Assembly: GCA_002412705.1 (NCBI GenBank)
Contig: DHVO01000259.1
Span: 742 to 22,589 of the forward strand
DNA length: 21,848 bases
From: Bacteroidales bacterium UBA5206
Lineage (GTDB): Bacteria; Bacteroidota; Bacteroidia; Bacteroidales; Tenuifilaceae
Direction: 5' to 3'
The notes beneath the pieces are model-generated. The model ran no database searches. It worked only from the letters and a program-made list of their open reading frames with translations, and was not told where the DNA came from. The position numbers and the translations under genes were made by a program. Shown in pieces: positions 1-6,300 of this stretch (position 1 is the stretch's first letter; the number at the start of each line of letters is the position of its first letter).

Positions 1-25
1 CTCTAGCCAACTGAGCTATACCCCC
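1..25 (-). tRNA. tRNA, 5' part only (runs off the left edge)
   Basis: Read on the minus strand, these 25 bases begin GGGGGTATAGCTCAGTTGG and continue CTAGAG. This is the 5' acceptor strand, the conserved TA at positions 8-9 and the D-arm of a class I tRNA. The anticodon lies outside the window, so the amino acid cannot be read. The 5' sequence resembles Ala, Ile or Val tRNAs, but that is only resemblance. A good promoter lies just upstream (59-91), which supports a real gene starting at base 25. Confidence 0.85.
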
Positions 26-58
26 GAAAAGCATGAAACTTCCTCAAATTTGAGAAGC

Positions 59-91
59 CAAAAGTAGTAAAATTTTGAATTCACCAACAAA
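59..91 (-). promoter_or_regulatory. Bacteroidota-type promoter of the left-edge tRNA
   Basis: On the minus strand a -33 box TTTG (88-91) is separated by 21 bases from a -7 box TACTTTTG (59-66), matching the TTTG-N19-21-TAnnTTTG consensus of the Bacteroidota primary sigma factor. Transcription would start near base 52, about 27 nt before the tRNA 5' end. A 12-bp perfect palindrome (43-54) sits at the predicted start. Confidence 0.65.
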
Positions 92-226
92 CCTTGCAAG
101 AAAAAAAACTTTTTATCAAATCTTACGTTAAATATGATTGCGATAATGAGATATTTTTTGTTGTTTTGTGCTGCTCATTTTTTAACTCTTTTTAAAAGAC
201 ATTTAGAGAATTTTACGTTGAATTTG

Positions 227-234
227 TACCTTTA
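227..234 (+). promoter_or_regulatory. possible -7 box for tonB
   Basis: TACCTTTA differs from TAnnTTTG by its last base and lies 19 bases before the tonB ATG, so a start near 240 would give a short leader. I see no convincing -33 box at the right distance. The rest of 92-226 is A+T rich without other clear signals. Confidence 0.25.
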
Positions 235-253
235 AGGCCCAAAATTTTACCAT

Positions 254-943
254 ATGGAAATTAAAAAATCCCCAAAAGCCGATCTAGAGAAGAGGAAACT
301 GATCTTCATTGAAATCGGTCTAGTACTTTCTCTTCTATTCGTGTTTGCAGCGTTTGAGTGGAAGTCTTCTGGAGATGTTAACATCGACACCAACATCGTT
401 CAGGACGTTGCCATGGAAGAGGAAATGGTTCCTATTACCCACCAAGAGGAGATTAAAACCCCTCCAGCACCACCTCAACCAGTTGTTGTTGCTGACATTA
501 TCAACATTGTTGAGGATAATGTTGACATTGATGACAATATGGACATCTTCGACACTGAGTTCAACGAGAATGCAGCAGTTCAGATTGTAGAGTTCTCTGA
601 TGCTGAGGAAGAGGTTGAAGAGGCTGAAATTTTCTTGGTTGTAGAGGACATGCCTGGTTTTGGCGATGGCGACTCAAATAAATTCCGTGAGTACATTGGC
701 AAGAACCTTCGTTACCCTGACGTAGCTGCCGAGAACGGTATTCAAGGTCGTGTGTACGTTCAGTTTGTTGTTGAGGCCGACGGTCGCGTTACCAACGTAA
801 AGGTTGTTCGCGGTGTTGACCCTGCTCTTGACAAAGAGGCTGTTCGCGTGGTAGAATCTTCACCAAAATGGAAGCCTGGTAAGCAAAGGGGTAAACCTGT
901 ACGTGTATCGTTTACCTTCCCTATTATCTTCGTACTACAGTAA
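254..943 (+). CDS. TonB family energy transducer
   Basis: This 229-residue protein is a TonB-type inner-membrane energy transducer. It would couple the proton motive force, through ExbB/ExbD, to outer-membrane TonB-dependent transporters. The sequence shows a short cytoplasmic N-terminus with KSPKAD, one membrane segment at about residues 16-35, a short proline stretch (TPPAPPQP, 69-76), and then a very acidic periplasmic spacer (about 82-135) rich in Asp and Glu. The C-terminal TonB domain spans about 143-229 and includes the family's NLRYPDVAAENGIQGRV region and a final beta strand. The acidic spacer replaces the long Pro/Lys linker of proteobacterial TonB and is common in Bacteroidota. No exbB/exbD lies next to it, so it is probably one of several TonB copies. 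The ATG at 254 follows an A/T-rich leader without a clear Shine-Dalgarno site. A strong terminator lies 24 bases after the stop. Confidence 0.92.
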   Translation: MEIKKSPKADLEKRKLIFIEIGLVLSLLFVFAAFEWKSSGDVNIDTNIVQDVAMEEEMVPITHQEEIKTPPAPPQPVVVADIINIVEDNVDIDDNMDIFDTEFNENAAVQIVEFSDAEEEVEEAEIFLVVEDMPGFGDGDSNKFREYIGKNLRYPDVAAENGIQGRVYVQFVVEADGRVTNVKVVRGVDPALDKEAVRVVESSPKWKPGKQRGKPVRVSFTFPIIFVLQ

Positions 944-966
944 GTAACGCTCTTTAACAATATTCT

Positions 967-996
967 AAAACCCTGATTTCGATCAGGGTTTTTTTT
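967..996 (+). terminator. intrinsic terminator after tonB
   Basis: This is a perfect 11-bp stem (967-977 pairing with 982-992) with a TTCG loop, running into eight T residues (989-996). It is the clearest terminator in the window. hflX starts only 20 bases after its T tract. Confidence 0.92.
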
Positions 997-1015
997 CGTA
1001 TCTAGGAATCAAACT

Positions 1016-2209
1016 ATGGCACAAGCAATATCAACAGAAAAAGTACAGGAAACAGCAGTTCTGGTGGGCGTTTTACTCCCACAGCAATCGGAGGCTGATG
1101 TTTACGAATACATGGACGAACTCGCATTTCTTGCCGATACTGCTGGAGCCAAGGTTGTGCGTAGGTTTGTCCAGAAAATGACCAGCCTAAACTCCAAAAC
1201 ATTTATTGGAACGGGTAAGGTGCTGGAGATTAAAACCTACGTTGACGAGAATGGCATTGACACCATCATTTTTGACGATGAGCTCTCTGCCACGCAGCTA
1301 AGGAATCTTGAGCGGGAATTTGGCAAAAAAGTGCTGGATAGGACCAACCTAATCCTTGATATCTTTGCTCAAAGAGCCCAAACTGCTTACGCTAAAACGC
1401 AGGTGGAGCTAGCCCAGTATCAGTACCTACTCCCCAGACTTACCAGAATGTGGACTCACCTTGAGCGCCAACGAGGTGGTATTGGTCTGCGTGGCCCTGG
1501 AGAGACTGAGATTGAGACCGACCGCCGTATTATCCGCGACAGGATTACCAAGCTAAAGGAGGAGCTGCGCAAAATCGACAAGCAAATGGCCACCCAGCGT
1601 AAGAATAGGGGTAGCATGATTCGCGTGGCGCTTGTTGGTTACACCAACGTGGGCAAATCCACCCTGATGAATCTTATTAGCAAATCGGAGGTTTTTGCCG
1701 AGAATAAGCTGTTTGCAACGCTAGACACCACTGTGCGCAAGGTGGTAATAGACAACCTGCCCTTCTTGCTATCGGACACTGTAGGCTTTATCCGCAAATT
1801 ACCTCACCAGCTGGTTGAGTCGTTCAAATCGACTCTCGATGAGGTTCGTGAGGCCGATTTACTACTTCACATAGTGGACATTTCGCACGCTTCGTTCGAG
1901 GATCAAATACAGGTTGTTAAGGAGACTCTACACGAGATTGGAGCTTCGGATAAACCAACCTTCCTTGTTTTTAATAAGATTGATGCCTACAAATGGGAGG
2001 AGAAGGACGAGGACGACCTAACCGAGAGAACCGATAAGAACTTTAGCCTTCAGGACTTGGAGAATAGCTGGATGGCCAAAACCAACTATCCCTGCATTTT
2101 CATTTCGGCTAAGGAGAAAACCAACCTAGAGGAGTTTAAAAACAAGGTTTACGACAAGGTAAAGGAGATTCACATTACCCGATACCCATACGATAACTTT
2201 TTATACTAG
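1016..2209 (+). CDS. hflX: GTPase HflX
   Basis: HflX is a ribosome-associated GTPase of the Obg-HflX group that binds the 50S subunit and splits stalled or idle ribosomes. The 397-residue protein has the N-terminal HflX domain, with FIGTGKVLEI at about 63-72. The family signature GGIGLRGPGETEIETDRR lies near 154-171, and a coiled linker follows at about 172-200. The G domain has the P-loop GYTNVGKST (208-216), DTVG (254-257) and NKID (320-323). A SAKEK-type G5 motif and a short C-terminal extension close the protein. Length and motif order are normal. The ATG at 1016 is preceded by AGGA at about 1005-1008, a better Shine-Dalgarno-like site than most genes here have. There is no room for a promoter between the tonB terminator and this start, so expression probably depends on read-through or on a promoter inside the tonB 3' end. 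Confidence 0.96.
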   Translation: MAQAISTEKVQETAVLVGVLLPQQSEADVYEYMDELAFLADTAGAKVVRRFVQKMTSLNSKTFIGTGKVLEIKTYVDENGIDTIIFDDELSATQLRNLEREFGKKVLDRTNLILDIFAQRAQTAYAKTQVELAQYQYLLPRLTRMWTHLERQRGGIGLRGPGETEIETDRRIIRDRITKLKEELRKIDKQMATQRKNRGSMIRVALVGYTNVGKSTLMNLISKSEVFAENKLFATLDTTVRKVVIDNLPFLLSDTVGFIRKLPHQLVESFKSTLDEVREADLLLHIVDISHASFEDQIQVVKETLHEIGASDKPTFLVFNKIDAYKWEEKDEDDLTERTDKNFSLQDLENSWMAKTNYPCIFISAKEKTNLEEFKNKVYDKVKEIHITRYPYDNFLY

Positions 2210-2226
2210 CATTGCGCATAAACAAG

Positions 2227-2265
2227 GAGAGATGAGCCACACAGGACTCATCTCTCTTTATTTTA
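2227..2265 (+). terminator. intrinsic terminator after hflX
   Basis: A perfect 10-bp stem GAGAGATGAG/CTCATCTCTC (2227-2236 with 2247-2256) and a 10-base loop are followed by TTTATTTTAT. It lies between the convergent hflX and asd genes. On the minus strand the tract after the stem is poor in T, so it is mainly a rightward terminator. Confidence 0.8.
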
Positions 2266-2276
2266 TAGCAAAAAAG

Positions 2277-3269
2277 CTATGCTATCCATCCTTTCTTCTG
2301 AAGTAGCTCTGCTATTTGTACCGCATTTGTTGCGGCGCCTTTCCTAAGATTATCGGACACAATCCAAAGGTTTAGGCCACTAGCAACACTTGGGTCGCGT
2401 CTAATCCTACCAACAAAAACATCGTCCTTTCCTTCGGAATACTTAGGCATAGGGTAAATGTTGTTCTTTGGATCGTCCTGAATGGTAACACCAGGAATGG
2501 CAGCAAGCTGCTTAACCAGCGTTACAAGTTCATATGGCTTTTGCATCTCAACGTTAACCGACTCCGAGTGACCGCCAACCACAGGAATACGCACCACGGT
2601 TGGAGAAACAAGAATGGACTGGTCGCCAATAATCTTGCGAGTCTCATCAATAAGCTTCTGCTCCTCGGTGGTGTAACCACTATCCAGGAAGCTACCGCCA
2701 TGTGGGAAGCAGTTAAGATCAATTGGGTGAGGGTAAACCATATCAGGGGTACGTCCAGCCCGCTCCTCGTACAGCTGCTTAACCGCATTTACCCCCGTTC
2801 CGGTTACCGATTGGTAGGTTGATACCACCACGCGCTTAATGCCATACTCCTTATGAATAAGCCCCAGCACAACAACCAGCTGAATGGTGCTGCAGTTGGG
2901 GTTTGCAATAACCAAATCGCCCTTCTCCAAAATACTGCCATTAACTTCGGGAACAATAAGCTTTTTGGTCTGATCCATTCGCCATGCCGAGCTATTATCC
3001 ACAACGTAAATCCCCTTCTCCATAAAAAGAGGAGCATACTTTTTTGATGTTTCGGCACCTGCAGAGAAAAGTGCAACAGCAGGTTTTCGCTCAATAGCTT
3101 CTTCAACGCTAACAACTTTAACCTCTTTACCCTTAAAGGTAACGGTTTTACCAACCGACTTCGACGAAGCGGCGGGGATCAGTTCCGAAACGGGAAAACC
3201 CCGTTCTTCAAGTACTCTAAGCATTACAGTTCCAACAAGGCCAGTGGCCCCAATAACGGCAACTTTCAT
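2277..3269 (-). CDS. asd: aspartate-semialdehyde dehydrogenase
   Basis: Asd reduces L-aspartyl-4-phosphate to aspartate 4-semialdehyde with NADPH, the branch point to lysine/diaminopimelate, threonine and methionine. The 330-residue protein begins MKVAVIGATGLVG, the nucleotide-binding loop (7-13). It carries the catalytic Cys126 in ANPNCSTIQ and the acid/base His234 in RIPVVGGHSESV, with SSAWRMD near 93-99. Length is typical. The frame stays open to an ATG at 3314, but family proteins start at the MKVAVIGATG strand, so I chose the start at 3269. It stands alone, convergent with hflX and divergent from the giant secreted protein. In the shared upstream region I see only imperfect -7 boxes of the type TACATTG, about 20 bases before the start. 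DAP supply links it loosely to the Mpl-type ligase at 17047-18405. Confidence 0.96.
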   Translation of the reverse strand: MKVAVIGATGLVGTVMLRVLEERGFPVSELIPAASSKSVGKTVTFKGKEVKVVSVEEAIERKPAVALFSAGAETSKKYAPLFMEKGIYVVDNSSAWRMDQTKKLIVPEVNGSILEKGDLVIANPNCSTIQLVVVLGLIHKEYGIKRVVVSTYQSVTGTGVNAVKQLYEERAGRTPDMVYPHPIDLNCFPHGGSFLDSGYTTEEQKLIDETRKIIGDQSILVSPTVVRIPVVGGHSESVNVEMQKPYELVTLVKQLAAIPGVTIQDDPKNNIYPMPKYSEGKDDVFVGRIRRDPSVASGLNLWIVSDNLRKGAATNAVQIAELLQKKGWIA

Positions 3270-3386
3270 TTCACTAACTTTTTTTGTGCAATGTAAAAGT
3301 ATATTTTTTTGCAACAGGTTCTTTTAGTCGCATAGCGATTAAACATTTTTTATCTTGTATTCCAATTCCCGACAAAAAAATTGGCC

Positions 3387-6300
3387 ATGAGAATTATATC
3401 TGCAACAATCCTTTTACTGATATCGCTACAGTGCTTTACTCAAACCACATACAACTTTGAGCTGGGCAGCATTGCCCAATGGAGCCAATTCCCTGCCGAC
3501 AGATGGGACGCATCAACAGATCAACCCATAAGTGGAACCTACTCCCTAAGGCAAATCTTTGATAATAGCGCTGCAGGTCTCGATGCCATTTCAACGCCAC
3601 TTGTAACAGGAAACCTTGCCACAGGAAGGGCTACTTGGCGGTTCAAGCTTAGGCATGGATACGATCCCTCTGGGTCTAACCGCTGGTGGTTCCTACTTAT
3701 GGCCAATGGCGATGCCTCCACCATTACAACAGGAACAGCAATGGGTACCGCTTCGGGCTACGCTGTGGGTGTAAACGTTGTGGGATCGACCGATTTGGTT
3801 GCGCTATACAAAATTGAGGCAGGTACTCCCACTGCAATTGTAACATCAACAGTTAACTGGCAAACCCAAATAGGAAAGGCTACCCCAGGAGCCATTGAGG
3901 TTACCCGTACCGAAACGGGCAGCTTCACGCTAAAAATATCTACCACTGGTGATTTTGGCTCCCTAGTAAACGAAGGAACAGCCTACGACAACACCTTTAC
4001 GCAAGCAACACACATGGGACTGGCTTACCAGTACACGGCCAGCGCCGATAGACAAATATGGCTCGACGATGTAGAGTACACATACCAACCACTAAATGCT
4101 AACGATGCCACAACAACAGTGGAGCTACCAGTTACGCAAGTTACAGCGGGAAGAGTTTCTTCAACGGCTACGCAGCAAAGCATGGCTGTAGAAGTGCTTA
4201 GGTTTACAATTAGCGATAAGGGTACAACCGATGGGCTACCAACAAGACCTAAGCAGGTTGAGTTTATACCAGGGGCTAACAACAGGGTAGATTGGGCTAC
4301 ATCGCTTGGCGGAGCAGCACTAAAGAATAGTACAGGGACAGTAGTTTCTACCCATGCAACCATTGGGAGCAATGCCATAACCATTGCTGTTGACTCGCTA
4401 CTCGCCGAAGTTTCCGATGGCACATCGCGAGAGTTCTCCCTTTGGGTATATTTGGCACCCAAGGCCTTTACCGATGGCGACTCACTTGCTTTTACCATTG
4501 ATACGCAGAATAGTGCTTGGCTTGCTGGCATTAGCGGGTCAAACTTTACCGAGGAGTTTGCCCAGCAGATTGCCTCCCCTATTTTTACGGTTGATGTTGC
4601 GGCAACAAGGCTATGGTATGCGCTTTACCCGCAATCGGTTATTGTAAACCAACCATTCAGCATCAGCATAAACGCCACAGACGAGTACGGGTCGGCTGAC
4701 GCCGATTTTAACCAACCCATTACCCTGGCACTAGCATCAGGGGATGGAGTACTAAGCTCATCAACAGGACTCACCAAAAACGCAGTGGCAGGCACCGCTC
4801 ATTGGAACGATATCAAAATAAACACAACAGGGATACTCTCTATAAACGCATCCAGTAGCGGACTAACTCCCGCAATTGGTGAAAGCGTGGCAGCAAACAA
4901 CGACACCACAACAGTAATCCTAATTCCTAGCAACCAGCCAACCACAACAACTATTCCCTCTACCACCAACTTTATTGGACAAGCTGTTGAGGTGTTCCGT
5001 TTTAGGGTATTCGACCAAGGAACAGGCGATGGAAAACCAACAATAATAAGACAGATTAAGCTGTACCGAGGCGAAGGAGAGAACCTTATTTCCCTATCAA
5101 AAGTTATTGCGGGATTACTAATTAAGGTTGATGGTTCTATTGTATCGCTGTCCCAACCCGATATAAAAACCGATTACCTAACCATTGCAGCAAGCCCTTC
5201 TGGCTGGGTTGTTCCCGATGGTAGCGTTACAGAGTTCTCCATTCTGGTTTACCTTAAAACAAGCGGCATAACCGATAATCAGAACCTAAGCCTTACCATA
5301 AAAAACAGTAATCACGGATTTGAGACCGACACACAGGGCTCAAGCATTGTAACCACTCTACCCCAAAGCATATCGTCGGCAGCATTCCCCATAACCGTTA
5401 CTGGCACAACACTTAAGTTCACCAAACAACCCACCTGGGTTGGTGTAAACACCCCGTTCACAGTAGAGGTTTCGGCAACAGATAGCAATGGGAATATTGA
5501 TACCGATTATTCAGGCACCATTAAACTAGGCATAGCATCGGGTAACGGAGAGCTTGTGACGGCAAATGGAGAAGAAATTATAGCAACAAATGGCACAGCT
5601 AAGTTTGAGCCGTTAAGCTACAATACCGCCGAGGCATTTACACTAAAAGCAACCGCAACCAATTTACTAGGAACGCTATCGGGTAGCATTACCTGTGGCG
5701 ATAAGGATGGTATGGCAAGTGCACCAGGCAGCCAGATAGATTCCCAAACCGTATCGTCCACATCCAACAATACCAGCAGCGCATTCCCATTAATATCATT
5801 CAACATCAGCGATGGAGGAACAACAGATGGGCTACCCATCAACATCCAAAAACTTGAGTTTAGAAATTTCCTTTACCCCAACGGGGAATCGCTAAACCAG
5901 CTAATTGCAGGTGCTTTTATTGTAGTTGATGGAGAGGAGGTTATGCCATTAGAGGTAAGCATTTCCGCCGATAAGCTAACGCTAACCTTTTCCGATGGGG
6001 TAGCAACCATACCCAATGGAGACGCCTACGGCATAACGCTATTTGCTTACCTAAAAAACAGCCCAATTCCCGACGGGTCAAGGTTACAACTATACATTGC
6101 CAGCCAGAGCCACGGATGGACAACCTACCCATCGGGTTCATCGTTTGCCGATGAGTTTAGCGCTGCCATTTACGGACTACCTGCTACTATTGATGTAGAG
6201 GCAACCGAGCTGCGTTTTCTAAACGTACCCCTTTCGGTTGAAGCGAACCAGCTATTCAGCATCTTTGCTGTTTGTACCGATAGCAATGGAAACCTTGACA

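Noticed and set aside
3270..3314. Longer asd start at 3314 (15 extra residues)
   Set aside because: The extra residues precede the conserved first strand MKVAVIGATG, match nothing in the family, and would cover the likely leader and promoter.
3381..3386. TTG start two codons before the ATG of the giant protein
   Set aside because: The ATG at 3387 directly gives a good signal peptide after an A-rich leader; the TTG is a poorer start codon and adds nothing.
4025..4531. 168-codon open frame on the minus strand inside the giant gene
   Set aside because: It is antisense to a clearly coding repeat region, its translation is Ser/Val-rich low-information sequence with no motif, and other antisense frames of this kind occur along the same gene.
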